A stretch of DNA of 33,991 bases from Actinomadura rupiterrae (GTDB lineage: Bacteria; Actinomycetota; Actinomycetes; Streptosporangiales; Streptosporangiaceae): NCBI RefSeq assembly GCF_024172125.1, contig NZ_JAMZEA010000023.1, positions 1 through 33,991 of the forward strand, in the 5' to 3' direction. A program made the translations under genes and the position numbers. The notes beneath the pieces are model-generated. The model was not told the origin of the DNA. It saw nothing but the letters and a program-made list of their open reading frames with translations, and made no database searches. This document shows positions 8,270 to 16,050 of the stretch, in pieces. The first letter of the stretch is position 1, and each line of letters begins with the position of its first letter.

Positions 8270-9106
8270 ATGGCTACGCACGAGTCGCTTCTTCAGCTCC
8301 CGGACCCCAGGGCTAACCTGTGGGACTTCAGCGCTCACTACCTGCGGCAAACGCGGAAACGTAAGGGTTTGTCCGGTGAGGCGCTCGGACGCGCGCTTCA
8401 GATCAGCAAGTCAAAGGTTTCCCGAATCGAGCGGGGAGAGGAACGTCTTGATCTAGCGCTCGCGGAGAAGGCCGATCAAGCCCTGGGGACGGTCGACCTC
8501 TTTGTGCTGCTCGTCTGGTACGCGAGTTTTGGCCACGACCCCGAATGGTTTCCGCAGTACGTCAAGTTCGAGCAGCAGGCGACGTGGCTTCGGCTCTACG
8601 AAGCCGACGTCATCTCCGGGCTCTTCCAGACCGAGGAGTACGCCCGTGCGCTGGTGGGTTCGTCCATTGCGAGCGATGTGGAGCGCGTCGTGATGCGGCG
8701 CTTGCAGCGTCAGGAGATGCTCGCACGCGAGCAGAACCCGCCCAGCGTCTCATTGCTGATGAGTCAGAACGCCCTGGACTGGCCGGTCGGGTCACCGCGC
8801 ATCATGCGCGAGCAGCTCGGCCATTTGCTGGAAGCGGCCGAGTGGGCGCATGTCATGATCCGGATTGTGCCCCGGTCATGGGAATGCGGCGCCCATGCTG
8901 GTCTCGCGGGTTCTTTCCAGCTCATCACCGGAGAGCCGTGGGGAGAGGCTGCATACACGGATGCGCCTGGCACGGGACGCTTGGTAGCGTCGCCGGCCGA
9001 GGTCCTGAAGTACGCTCTGAGGTACGAGCGGATCAGCGGATCGGCCTTGAGTGTGGAGCGCTCGACCGCGCTGATCCGGCAAGTTATGGAGGCGTTCCGT
9101 GACTGA
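8270..9106 (+). CDS. Scr1-family XRE regulator with DUF5753 domain
   Basis: A 278-residue protein with an N-terminal helix-turn-helix (about 20-75; LGRALQISKSKVSRIERGEE is the recognition region) followed by a DUF5753 domain that starts near WLRLYEADVISGLFQTEEYA. This layout is the WhiJ/Scr1 type, which in Streptomyces is encoded with small DUF397 partner proteins and affects development. The ATG at 8270 is preferred over the GTG at 8261, because AGGTGG lies 6 bases before it. The next gene starts inside its last codons, so the two are translationally coupled. Confidence 0.93.
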   Translation: MATHESLLQLPDPRANLWDFSAHYLRQTRKRKGLSGEALGRALQISKSKVSRIERGEERLDLALAEKADQALGTVDLFVLLVWYASFGHDPEWFPQYVKFEQQATWLRLYEADVISGLFQTEEYARALVGSSIASDVERVVMRRLQRQEMLAREQNPPSVSLLMSQNALDWPVGSPRIMREQLGHLLEAAEWAHVMIRIVPRSWECGAHAGLAGSFQLITGEPWGEAAYTDAPGTGRLVASPAEVLKYALRYERISGSALSVERSTALIRQVMEAFRD

Positions 9107-9290
9107 TCAGCCCGTATGGCGTAAGGCCACAGCCAGCGGTCCCGAGGAAAGCGCTTGTGTTGAGCTGGCAGACCTCACCGGTGTGGTTGGGCTCCGCGAC
9201 AGTAAAGCTCCTGAACTGGGGCATCTGAGCTTGTCACGTTCGGCGCTCGCCGAACTACTCGGGCGTGTGAGCGAGACGTCCCATGAATGA
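9099..9290 (+). CDS. DUF397 domain protein (first copy)
   Basis: A 63-residue protein that is one DUF397 domain: WRKATASGPEESACVELADL, then VGLRDSKAPELGHLSLSRSALAELL. The family accompanies Scr1/WhiJ-type HTH regulators as a small partner. The GTG start overlaps the previous gene by 8 bases, and the next gene overlaps this one by 8 bases. Only two Cys/His-poor strands and one helix are expected; no catalytic residues are known. Confidence 0.93.
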   Translation: MTDQPVWRKATASGPEESACVELADLTGVVGLRDSKAPELGHLSLSRSALAELLGRVSETSHE

Positions 9291-9471
9291 TCACACGACG
9301 TGGCGCAAGTCGAGCCACAGCGGCACTGAGCAGGGTGATTGCGTTGAGTTGGCTGCGCTGGCGGGCGGTGTCGGCGTTCGGGACAGCAAGGATGTCGGTG
9401 CGGGGCACTTGAGGGTGTCGCGTCCGGTGTTGGCTGAGTTGTTTGCGCAGGTCAGGCAGGGCGACTGCTGA
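9283..9471 (+). CDS. DUF397 domain protein (second copy)
   Basis: A 62-residue DUF397 protein, related to the previous one: WRKSSHSGTEQGDCVELAAL and VGVRDSKDVGAGHLRVSRPV. It starts at an ATG that overlaps the first copy (ATGAATGA), so all three genes from 8270 are one coupled operon. Two diverged copies side by side suggest either redundancy or two alternative partners for one HTH protein. A strong hairpin follows. Confidence 0.93.
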   Translation: MNDHTTWRKSSHSGTEQGDCVELAALAGGVGVRDSKDVGAGHLRVSRPVLAELFAQVRQGDC

Positions 9472-9492
9472 TCTGAAGGGGCATCCTGCGGA

Positions 9493-9518
9493 GCGCGTTC
9501 CCCTCTTGGGGGACGCGC
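9493..9518 (+). terminator. Terminator hairpin after the DUF397 operon
   Basis: GCGCGTTCCCC (9493-9503) pairs with GGGGGACGCGC (9508-9518): 11 pairs with one G-U, and a TCTT loop, 21 bases after the DUF397 stop. Confidence 0.75.
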
Positions 9519-9708
9519 TTCGTCGCGTCCACGACGAGTAGGTGCGGATAGATCATTCGTCGAGCCGGATGTGGGTGGCGGCTGCTTGGAGCGTGAGCTC
9601 GTCCTGCGGCGGCCGACGGAGGTCCCTCTCCGGGCGGGAACGAGCCCCGGGTTCGTCGGTCTCAGACTTCCGGTATCGTGAAATTCCTTCGCGTCATTCG
9701 GAGAAATC

Positions 9709-9723
9709 ACTCACTAAGTGAGT
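9709..9723. promoter_or_regulatory. Perfect 15-bp palindrome, operator-like
   Basis: ACTCACT-A-AGTGAGT has 7-bp perfect arms about one central base. It looks like a TetR or MarR type operator, but it is 225 bases from the next gene and has no regulator beside it. Confidence 0.5.
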
Positions 9724-9910
9724 AGATTTCCGCTGGTCCGGACGCTACGGGTGGCGTCGAGGTGGAAGCGGCGTCCTCACATACCGGCGCTGGCCCGATC
9801 TGGCCGATTTCCTTGTAAGCGGCCGGACGTGGCATGCCTTTCAGCGGCGGAGATAAAGTGCGTGTAACCACTTAATTGTCCGGGTGCGGCCACGGGGGCG
9901 AAAGCGTTCG

Positions 9911-9939
9911 TTGACATTGCTGATCGCCAGGGCAATGGT
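9911..9939 (+). promoter_or_regulatory. Promoter of the 301-residue secreted protein
   Basis: A perfect TTGACA (9911-9916), 17-bp spacer and AATGGT (9934-9939). The predicted start of the message falls at or just before the ATG at 9948, and no ribosome site is present, so the message may be leaderless. Confidence 0.5.
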
Positions 9940-9947
9940 CAGCGGTC

Positions 9948-10853
9948 ATGAGAAACATTTCGAGAAGGACAATGGCGGTGCTCGGGGCGGCGGCGTTCTG
10001 CGCGGCTTCGGGCGCGGCGGCCATGCCCGCGGCGTCGGCTCAGCCGGCCGCACCGGGCGCGAAGCTGGGGGTGACCGTCGGCAAGGACGGGTGGATCACC
10101 TACACCACGACCCGGTACCAGTCGCTGAAGCTCAGCGGGGTCACCCGGTCGACCGTCCAGGGCAAGAAGAGCGCGGACGGCACCTGCACGATCGGCAGCA
10201 GCGGGACGGCTGCGGCCGGCTCCCCGTCGACCTACCAGGAGGAGACCGCCTACAACCCGGTCAAGTGCCAGAGCAGGATCGTCACCGGGAAGATGAGCGC
10301 CGCCGTGGCGCGGACGCTGGAGGCCCCCGCGGCCGATTCCAGTGACGCCAAGAGCAGGGTCGGGCCGATGTCGGCGGCGGCCACCCAGTATTCCAGCGCG
10401 TACGAGAAGACCTCGTGGATCGACCCGATCCGCATCACGATCACCTCGCTGACGACCAACCTGAAATGGCCGCTGTGGGGCGCGGGCGGTTGGCTGTACG
10501 GCCGCAACAATCCCTACGAATTCCGATGGGACGGCTGGAAGAACTCGGGCACGCCCAAGGTTGTTTTCCACCCGGTCGGGCCGATCAACAGCCGGTCGGG
10601 TTCGGGGTGGAAGGTGAATGCGGCCGAGCGGTTCACCAATGTCGACTTCGAGCGGTACGTGATCCTCGTGCTCGGGCCGTCCGGATGGGCAGCGTGCGGC
10701 TTCAACACCGCGCCCGCGCATTTCAACCACAACGTCACGGTCGGCGGATACCGCAATAACTGGCGGTCGTGGGCCTACTCCGACTCCAAGCGCGGCGGAT
10801 GCAGCAACCTCGTCCACCACGGCCAGTGGAACGGGTGGGGATGGAGCAAGTGA
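9948..10853 (+). CDS. Secreted protein of unknown function
   Basis: A 301-residue protein I do not recognise. Residues 1-31 are a signal peptide (two Arg after MRNIS, hydrophobic core MAVLGAAAFCAA, cleavage after ASA). The mature part has few Cys (CTIGSSG, KCQSR, CGFNT, GGCSN) that could form two disulfides. The C-terminal third is rich in Trp, Asn, Gly and His, as in WGAGGWLYGRNN and WNGWGWSK at the end, which resembles small secreted beta-rich proteins and bacteriocin- or lectin-like folds, without any named family. The lipoprotein gene starts inside its last codons, so the two may act together at the cell surface. Confidence 0.85.
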   Translation: MRNISRRTMAVLGAAAFCAASGAAAMPAASAQPAAPGAKLGVTVGKDGWITYTTTRYQSLKLSGVTRSTVQGKKSADGTCTIGSSGTAAAGSPSTYQEETAYNPVKCQSRIVTGKMSAAVARTLEAPAADSSDAKSRVGPMSAAATQYSSAYEKTSWIDPIRITITSLTTNLKWPLWGAGGWLYGRNNPYEFRWDGWKNSGTPKVVFHPVGPINSRSGSGWKVNAAERFTNVDFERYVILVLGPSGWAACGFNTAPAHFNHNVTVGGYRNNWRSWAYSDSKRGGCSNLVHHGQWNGWGWSK

Positions 10854-11359
10854 CCCTGGCCCGGCGAGCGTCGCTGGTCTGCGGGTCCGTTCTCCTCGCT
10901 GCCGCGTGCGGGCACACCACCCCGCCGCACGGGGCCGTCGATATGCGGAACTCGCCGGGAGCGGTGGCCCTGGAGTATGGCAAGGCCATGTTCGCGGGGC
11001 GGTTCGACCAGGCGGCGCGCTGGGTGCTTCCCGCGCAGGTCGGGACGCTCCGGGCCCTCACGCTGGGGCTGCCGGCGGGGTCGGTGCAGGCCAGGGACCT
11101 GGCCGTCGGGTCGACCTCGACGTCCGGCGGATCGGCCGTGGTCGTCCTGACCGGGACGCTGTGCCGGTCCGGTGCCCCGACCAAGGCGTCCAGCCCGGGG
11201 ATGGAGTGCGTCACCAACCGTGATGCCAGGTCCACGAATCCGATCTTCCGGATACAGCTCGCGCAGGACACCAGGCACCAGTGGTTCGTGACCTACCCCG
11301 ATCCGGGGCAGAACGGTCAGCCGGTGCCGTCCTCGGGTGCGTCGTCCCCTGCCGTGTGA
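10841..11359 (+). CDS. Lipoprotein of unknown function
   Basis: A 172-residue protein with a lipoprotein signal: hydrophobic ASLVCGSVLLAAACG, where LAAC gives lipidated Cys23. The mature part starts with a short Pro-rich linker and then a small domain with NSPGAVALEYGKAMFAGRFDQAARWV, which resembles the NTF2-like/DUF4878 style of small lipoprotein domains (weak). The ATG at 10841 follows GGGTGGGG and overlaps the secreted-protein gene by 13 bases; a GTG at 10850 is an alternative start that overlaps by 4. The tail overlaps the convergent membrane-protein gene by 43 bases. Confidence 0.82.
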   Translation: MEQVTLARRASLVCGSVLLAAACGHTTPPHGAVDMRNSPGAVALEYGKAMFAGRFDQAARWVLPAQVGTLRALTLGLPAGSVQARDLAVGSTSTSGGSAVVVLTGTLCRSGAPTKASSPGMECVTNRDARSTNPIFRIQLAQDTRHQWFVTYPDPGQNGQPVPSSGASSPAV

Positions 11360-11742
11360 CAGCGGCGGAGAACGGCGTACTCGACGGCGAGGCCGACGAT
11401 CAGGAAGCAGGCGGCGGCGATCGCCCACATCCGGGGATCGGTCTGCTCGACACACGACTGCGCGTGCTCGGTCGTGGAGCAGACCGTCCCCGGACCGTGC
11501 CGGTTCAGGTAGGCGACGTAGCCCAGCGGAGCCGACGGGCCGCAGATCAGCCCGGCCAGGCCGCCTCGGCCCGGCCACCTGAGCAGCACGAGCACCGTGA
11601 TCGCCCCGCAGACCGGCAGCAGCAGGACCCCGATGCTCAGCAGGCCGACGACGCCCAGCCCGTAACCGGCGCCGAGCAGGAACCACACCAGGAACCACGT
11701 CCACGGGCGGCGCCGGATGCGCTGCTCCCGCAATGCGAGCAT
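11317..11742 (-). CDS. Small integral membrane protein
   Basis: A 141-residue protein of unknown function with about three membrane segments: WFLVWFLLGAGYGLGVVGLL running into SIGVLLLPVCGAITVLVLL, and AIAAACFLIVGLAVEYAVL near the end. Between them an outside loop holds two Cys (TVCSTTEHAQSCV) that could form a disulfide. The start at the ATG 11742 is chosen because GGAG lies 6 bases upstream and right after the stop of the SDR gene; a GTG at 11748 has no room for a ribosome site. It is the third gene of the TetR / SDR / membrane operon. Confidence 0.8.
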   Translation of the reverse strand: MLALREQRIRRRPWTWFLVWFLLGAGYGLGVVGLLSIGVLLLPVCGAITVLVLLRWPGRGGLAGLICGPSAPLGYVAYLNRHGPGTVCSTTEHAQSCVEQTDPRMWAIAAACFLIVGLAVEYAVLRRCHTAGDDAPEDGTG

Positions 11743-11751
11743 GGCCACTCC

Positions 11752-12681
11752 TCAGCGGTAGTGAAGCTGGAGCTCGTTGACGTAGCGGCGCCCGAGCACC
11801 TGGGCGTTGTCGGACACCCATCGCAGGAGCGAGGTGTCCCCGGTGGCCGGGCCGTCCGTGTCGGCCAGGCCGTCCGCCATCGCGGCGTACTCGTCCCGCG
11901 TGAGCAGGACGTCCCGCAGGGCCGTTCCGAGCAGGCCGGAAAGCGCGGTGACGCCGGAGCCCGGGAGGTACCGGACGATCACCGCGCGGCTGCCGACCGC
12001 CGAACGCACGGCCTGGACGAGTTCGAGGAAGGCCGGCCGGTCCGGTCCGACCGCATCGAGCGTCACGCATGAGCCGTCCCATTCCGGGCGGTGCGCACCA
12101 TGCCGGACGCACAGCCGGGCCAGGTCGTCCACGTGGATGCCGCGGACCCGGTACGCGCCGGACCCGCCGATCGCGAACACCGGCAGCCTGCGCAGCAGCC
12201 AGGCGATGTTGTGGATCAGCACCCCGTCGCCGCCGAACAGGATCGCCGGACGCAGCACGGTGTGCGGCAGGCCGGTGGCCAGCAGCGCCCGCTCGACCTC
12301 CGCCTTCCCGCGGAAGTACGAGTAGGGGGACGCGAGGCTCGGATGTGTGATCGACAGGTGCACGATGTGCCGCACGCCCGCGATGCGCGCCGCGTCGAAG
12401 AGCGTGCGGGAGTTGTGGACGGCGAGCGCGTGGTCGACGCGGCCCCGGCCGAAGCGGATCCAGTAGGTGTTGTAGAGGGTCCGCGCGCCGCGCAGCGACT
12501 CGACCAGTTCGAGAGGGTTGTCGAAGTCCAGCGGACGGGCCTCGACCGCCGAACCGGCCGGGGCGCGTTCCGGATGCGCGGTCAGCGTGCGGACGCGCCG
12601 TCCTTCCGCCATCAGTTCCCGGGCGATCGCGGCGCCCGAGTATCCGAAGGCGCCGGTCACCACGTCCAGATCGTCGGACAT
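11752..12681 (-). CDS. NmrA-like / atypical SDR, NAD(P)-binding
   Basis: A 309-residue atypical SDR. VVTGAFGYSGAAIAREL is the TGxxGxxG cofactor motif at the N-terminus, YSYFRGKAEVERAL has the Tyr and Lys of the active site (YFRGK), and VLRPAILFGGDGVLIHN is typical of NDUFA9/NmrA-like proteins. Such proteins can be redox sensors or real reductases. The TetR gene ends 30 bases upstream and the membrane-protein start lies 9 bases downstream, so this is the middle gene of an operon. AGGAG touches the ATG directly, with GGGCAGG as part of the same purine stretch. Confidence 0.9.
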   Translation of the reverse strand: MSDDLDVVTGAFGYSGAAIARELMAEGRRVRTLTAHPERAPAGSAVEARPLDFDNPLELVESLRGARTLYNTYWIRFGRGRVDHALAVHNSRTLFDAARIAGVRHIVHLSITHPSLASPYSYFRGKAEVERALLATGLPHTVLRPAILFGGDGVLIHNIAWLLRRLPVFAIGGSGAYRVRGIHVDDLARLCVRHGAHRPEWDGSCVTLDAVGPDRPAFLELVQAVRSAVGSRAVIVRYLPGSGVTALSGLLGTALRDVLLTRDEYAAMADGLADTDGPATGDTSLLRWVSDNAQVLGRRYVNELQLHYR

Positions 12682-12711
12682 CTCCTGCCCTTTCCCGGGC
12701 CGTCGGAGCGG

Positions 12712-13356
12712 TCAGGTCTCGTCGGAGCGCGTGCCTCCGAGCAGTTCCAGGAGCGCGGCGGCGACGTCGATCTGGTCGAACACGGCCAGGGCCGGCGCGC
12801 GGTCGCCTTCCAGGTTCGCGAGCATTTCCAGGCCCAGGTAGAGCGCCACCATCCCGTGCGCGACCGCTTCGGGCGGCACCGCCCCGTCCACCGGCGAACC
12901 GGCCAGCGCGCGGCTCGCGGCTCCGGCGGCGAAGTCGCGCCAGGGCGCGATCCGGCGCGCGATCTCCGGCCCCAGGCCCGGCGTGGTGGACGCGCCGGAG
13001 ATCATCTCGACCAGCACCGCCGCGTACCCGCGGTCGAGGTCCTCTTCGAAGACCGTCCGGGCCGTGGCGGCGAGCTCGGCCACGCCTCCGGCCTCGTCCA
13101 CCGCGGCCTGGTACCGGACGCGCCGGGCCTCGCTGACCGAGTCGAGCGCGGCGAGGAGGAGATCCACCACCGAACCGAAGTGGTAGAAGACCAGGGACTG
13201 GCTGCATCCGGCGCGCGCCGCCACTTCGCGCGCGCTGGCCGCTGCGAAGCCCTTCTCTTGCAGGATCTCGACGGCCGCCTTGACCAGGCGCGTCCTCGCG
13301 TCGTGCGCGGCGTCGGTACTCCCGCCCGCACGGCGTTTCGCGCCCGATCTGGCCAT
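12712..13356 (-). CDS. TetR family regulator
   Basis: A 214-residue TetR-type repressor. TRLVKAAVEILQEKGFAAAS, then REVAARAGCSQSLVFYHFGS, is the DNA-binding domain; the C-terminal half binds an unknown ligand. The start ATG at 13356 has GGGAGG 8 bases upstream; the frame continues to a farther in-frame start that would overlap the operator. The operator TGAGCA-AC-TGCTCA lies 30 bases before this start, so the gene probably represses its own operon (TetR, SDR, membrane protein). Confidence 0.93.
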   Translation of the reverse strand: MARSGAKRRAGGSTDAAHDARTRLVKAAVEILQEKGFAAASAREVAARAGCSQSLVFYHFGSVVDLLLAALDSVSEARRVRYQAAVDEAGGVAELAATARTVFEEDLDRGYAAVLVEMISGASTTPGLGPEIARRIAPWRDFAAGAASRALAGSPVDGAVPPEAVAHGMVALYLGLEMLANLEGDRAPALAVFDQIDVAAALLELLGGTRSDET

Positions 13357-13385
13357 CGCAGGGCCTCCCGGCTGAGCAGACGAAC

Positions 13386-13399
13386 TGAGCAACTGCTCA
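13386..13399. promoter_or_regulatory. TetR operator
   Basis: TGAGCA-AC-TGCTCA is a perfect inverted repeat with 6-bp arms and 2-bp centre, placed just upstream of the TetR gene. Position and form fit autorepression. Confidence 0.7.
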
Positions 13400-13434
13400 A
13401 AACGGTAGGCCCGGGATCCCGGCCGGGCAAGAGC

Positions 13435-13455
13435 CCTCGGCGGGATCAGCCGAGG
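13435..13455 (-). terminator. Hairpin around the stop of the DinB/MDMPI gene
   Basis: CCTCGGC (13435-13441) and GCCGAGG (13449-13455) make a 7-bp stem whose 7-nt loop holds the stop codon. No T-run follows. It may end the transcript before the TetR promoter. Confidence 0.4.
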
Positions 13456-14108
13456 ATGAAGGGAATTCGGTCCGCCAAATCACCCAGCGCCGCCGTCTCC
13501 TCGGCGGTCGGGGCGCGTCGGCCGGTGCTGACGAGCAGCGTGTCCTTGTCGGTGAAGGACGCGGGGAACTCGGCCTGGGCGATCTCTTCCAGGAGGGCTC
13601 GGGCTGCCGCCATGGACTCGGACGGGGGATCGGCGGCGTCGGGGAGGTGCGCGATCAGGTCCAGGTGGTGGAGCGTCCACTCGATGACGTAGGCGGACAG
13701 GTAGTCGCCCGCGGTCAGGACCATGTCCTGCGTGCTGACGCGCAGGGCCGGGTCGGCGAGCTTCGCGGCGCGTCCGGCGGCCGAGCCGACGTCGTCCAGG
13801 TGGAACTTGAGCCAGCGCGGTTCGCCGTAGGCGGCGGCGAGGCGGGGGATCAGGGCGTCGAGCGGGTCGTCGCCGGTGGGCGGCTCGTCCGATACGTGCC
13901 AGTACGTGGCCGCGTTCGCGGTGGGCTCGGCGCCGTCGTCCGCGGGCGTGACCAGGGTGATCAGGACGTCCTGGGCGTCGATGACCAGGTGGCAGGCCAG
14001 GTCCCGGATCGACCAGCCGGTGCAACCGGACGGCTTCTCGAAGTCCTCGTCCGGGGTCTCGGCTACCGCTGCGAGCAAGGCCGTCCACGCGCGCGAGAAG
14101 TGATCCAC
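13446..14108 (-). CDS. DinB/maleylpyruvate-isomerase-like protein
   Basis: A 220-residue member of the DinB-like, mycothiol-dependent maleylpyruvate isomerase N-terminal domain family. Visible are GWSIRDLACHLVIDAQDV (first conserved His after W-x-[IV]-R-D-L) and VIEWTLHHLDLIAHL (second and third His region), which together bind a metal ion. In actinobacteria these proteins are metal-dependent enzymes that use mycothiol, or are uncharacterised. I chose the GTG at 14108 (VDHFSRAW) as start, following the usual beginning of the family; GTG 14117 and TTG 14144 are in frame too. The specific reaction cannot be given. Confidence 0.85.
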   Translation of the reverse strand: MDHFSRAWTALLAAVAETPDEDFEKPSGCTGWSIRDLACHLVIDAQDVLITLVTPADDGAEPTANAATYWHVSDEPPTGDDPLDALIPRLAAAYGEPRWLKFHLDDVGSAAGRAAKLADPALRVSTQDMVLTAGDYLSAYVIEWTLHHLDLIAHLPDAADPPSESMAAARALLEEIAQAEFPASFTDKDTLLVSTGRRAPTAEETAALGDLADRIPFILG

Positions 14109-14189
14109 CCGCCGCACGTTAGTGGCGGCCCGGAACGGCGGCAAAGCATTTGTGGGTGGCTCAGGCCGTGCGGGCGTGCCGGACCGCGG

Positions 14190-14909
14190 TCAGGGTTTGA
14201 GGCCGAGGGAGGCGACGAGGGCGCGCATCTCATCCTGGTAGACGGTCGCCGGGTCGAGGATCAGATCGCGCAGGTGGCCGTAGATCTCCAGGGCGAGCAG
14301 CCCGTGCATCCGGCCCCAGATGCGCAGGGTCAGCGCGAGCGCCGCCGGCGGCAGGTCGGGGAAGACCTCGCGGACGTGGCCGGTGAGCCGCGGGTCGAAG
14401 TCGTCCCACGCGTACTCGCGGTCGCCTGCGGAGAGCGGCGCGGCGGTCGGCCACGCGGCGGCGACCAGGCCGGTCAGGCCGGTGCAGGCGCGGACCTCGG
14501 CGGTCTTACCGGGGCCGTCATCGGGCTCCTGGTAGCCGGGGACGGGATCGCCGTAGATCAGCCGGAAGCCCTCCGGGTGGGCCAGCGCCCAGGTGCGCAG
14601 GGCGTCCGCCCAGGCCAGGATCCGGCCGCCCGGATCGTCCTCGGGGACGGCGTCGCGGGCGGCCTCGACCGCCTCGACGAGCGCGGTGTACACGTCGCCG
14701 ATCAGCGTCGAGACCAGGTCGTCCCGGGTGGCGAAGTAGCTGTAGATCGCGCCCGCCGTCATGCCCATCTCGCGGGCGATGGCGCGCAGCGAGATCGCGT
14801 CCGGGCCGCCCTCCGCCATCAGCCGGAGCGCGATCGCCTTGATCTCGCCGCTGGCCTGCGCGCGGAGCCGGGCCCGGCGGCTGGTGGTCTGCTCGGTCAC
14901 GGTTGACAC
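14190..14909 (-). CDS. TetR family regulator of the adjacent MFS locus
   Basis: A 239-residue TetR-type repressor. The DNA-binding part is EIKAIALRLMAEGGPDAISL and AIAREMGMTAGAIYSYFATR; the C-terminal half has the WGRMHGLLALEIYGHL style of the WHG/TetR_C_33 group. It diverges from the transporter gene across a 77-base gap that holds an inverted repeat, the classic arrangement for a repressor of an exporter. Two starts are possible: GTG 14909 and GTG 14900. TAGAGT at 14913-14908 on this strand could be a -10 box that makes the message begin at 14900, so the shorter form is possible. Confidence 0.92.
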   Translation of the reverse strand: MSTVTEQTTSRRARLRAQASGEIKAIALRLMAEGGPDAISLRAIAREMGMTAGAIYSYFATRDDLVSTLIGDVYTALVEAVEAARDAVPEDDPGGRILAWADALRTWALAHPEGFRLIYGDPVPGYQEPDDGPGKTAEVRACTGLTGLVAAAWPTAAPLSAGDREYAWDDFDPRLTGHVREVFPDLPPAALALTLRIWGRMHGLLALEIYGHLRDLILDPATVYQDEMRALVASLGLKP

Positions 14910-14911
14910 TC

Positions 14912-14931
14912 TACAGCGGTGAGCTACTGTA
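14912..14931. promoter_or_regulatory. Inverted repeat between TetR and MFS genes
   Basis: TACAG-N10-CTGTA, 5-bp perfect arms with one further matching inner pair. It lies where a TetR protein would cover both divergent promoters. Confidence 0.5.
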
Positions 14932-14986
14932 CGGCGTATCGCTTTCTGAACGGCGTGTAGTAAATCAACGGCATGCAGGATGAGGG

Positions 14987-16050
14987 ATGGAACAGCATCG
15001 ACTACGCCTCGGGCTGCTGGCGTTCACGCAGCTCATCGTCGCTTTGGACTACAACATCGTGTATGTCGCGCTCCCCGACATCGGGAGCGCTCTGGGATTC
15101 GGCCCGTCGTCCGTGCAGTGGGTGGTCAGCGCCTACGCGGTCGGGCTCGGCGGCCTGCTCCTCTTCGGCGGACGGGCCGTAGACCGCCTCGGTCCGCGCC
15201 GGATGTTCATGACCGGCCTCATGCTCTACGCCGTGGCCTCCCTGGCGGGCGGGCTCGCCTACGACGCCGGAATGCTCGTTGCCGCACGGGCCGTCCAGGG
15301 TGTGGGCGGAGCGCTGCTGACCCCGGCGACGCTCACACTCATCTACCGCGGCTTCGCCGAAGGGCCGGAACGCAACCGGGCGCTCGGCGCCTGGGGCATG
15401 GCGGGCAGCGCGGGCCTCGCCGCCGGAGCCGCGGCCTGTCCACCACCATGGTCGTCATCGCGCTGTTCCAGGGCACGCTCGGCGGCGGCTACTTCATCCT
15501 GACCACCTACCTGCAACCCGTGCTCGGCTACAGCTCGCTGGAAGCGGGCCTGACGTTCCTGCCGCTCACGGTCGTCTGCATGGTCGCGGCCATGAAGATC
15601 ACGCCGGTGCTCCTCGGCCGCTGGGGCGTCCGCGCCACGCTCGCCCTCTCCATGACCGGCACCGGCGCGGGCATCGCGGCCCTGGTCGCGGGCGTCACGT
15701 CCGGTGGCGGTTTCTGGACGCTGCTGCCCGGCTCGGTGATCTGGGGTCTGTTCGGCGGCGTGGCGTTCGTCAGCCTCTTCGCGTCCGCCGGAGCCGGTGT
15801 CGCGCCGCTCGAACAGGGCGTCGCGTCCGGCCTGGCCAGCACCGCGAAGGAGGTCGGCGGGGCGATGGGCCTCGCGGTCTTCGTCGCGATCGCCACCGCC
15901 TCGTCCGACCCGCTGCGCGGACTGCACCGCGCCGGCTGGACGGCGGCCGCCGTCACCGTCGCGGGCGGCCTGATCGCCCTCGTCCTCAAGTCCCCTCGAA
16001 CCACCTCCGAAACCGAAGAATCACCCAACCTCGAAGGAGCCCTCCAATGA
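14987..16050 (+). pseudogene. DHA2 (EmrB/QacA-type) MFS exporter, internally deleted and frameshifted
   Basis: The first ~145 codons encode the start of a 14-helix drug exporter: FTQLIVALDYNIVYVALPDI (helix 1), GGRAVDRLGPRRMF (motif A), ARAVQGVGGALLTPATLTLI and the motif C region LGAWGMAGSAGLAAGA. Then the frame runs into unrelated text. From about 15440 the +1 frame resumes with helix ~8 to the end: STTMVVIALFQGTLGGGYFI through LASTAKEVGGAMGLAVFVAI. A normal family member has about 470-500 residues; some 150 residues (helices ~5-7) are missing and the two parts are out of frame. The TetR gene and the coupled SnoaL-like gene are intact. The ATG at 15448 could still start a C-terminal fragment. 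A sequencing or assembly error is the alternative. Confidence 0.85.

Larger units (their letters stand above)
9519..9947. other. Gene-free interval holding one strong palindrome and a promoter
   Basis: No reading frame here looks coding on either strand. Its contents are the perfect palindrome at 9709-9723 and the promoter at 9911-9939 that serves the secreted protein. The stretch around 9820-9880 is less GC-rich than its surroundings. Nothing else was recognised. Confidence 0.6.

Noticed and set aside
9291..9710. Minus-strand frame after the DUF397 genes
   Set aside because: It overlaps the second DUF397 gene antisense and its text is low complexity with no start signal.
15448..16050. C-terminal MFS half as an independent gene
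   Set aside because: It begins in the middle of a transporter, the upstream half is present in another frame, and no ribosome site precedes ATG 15448; a broken gene is simpler.
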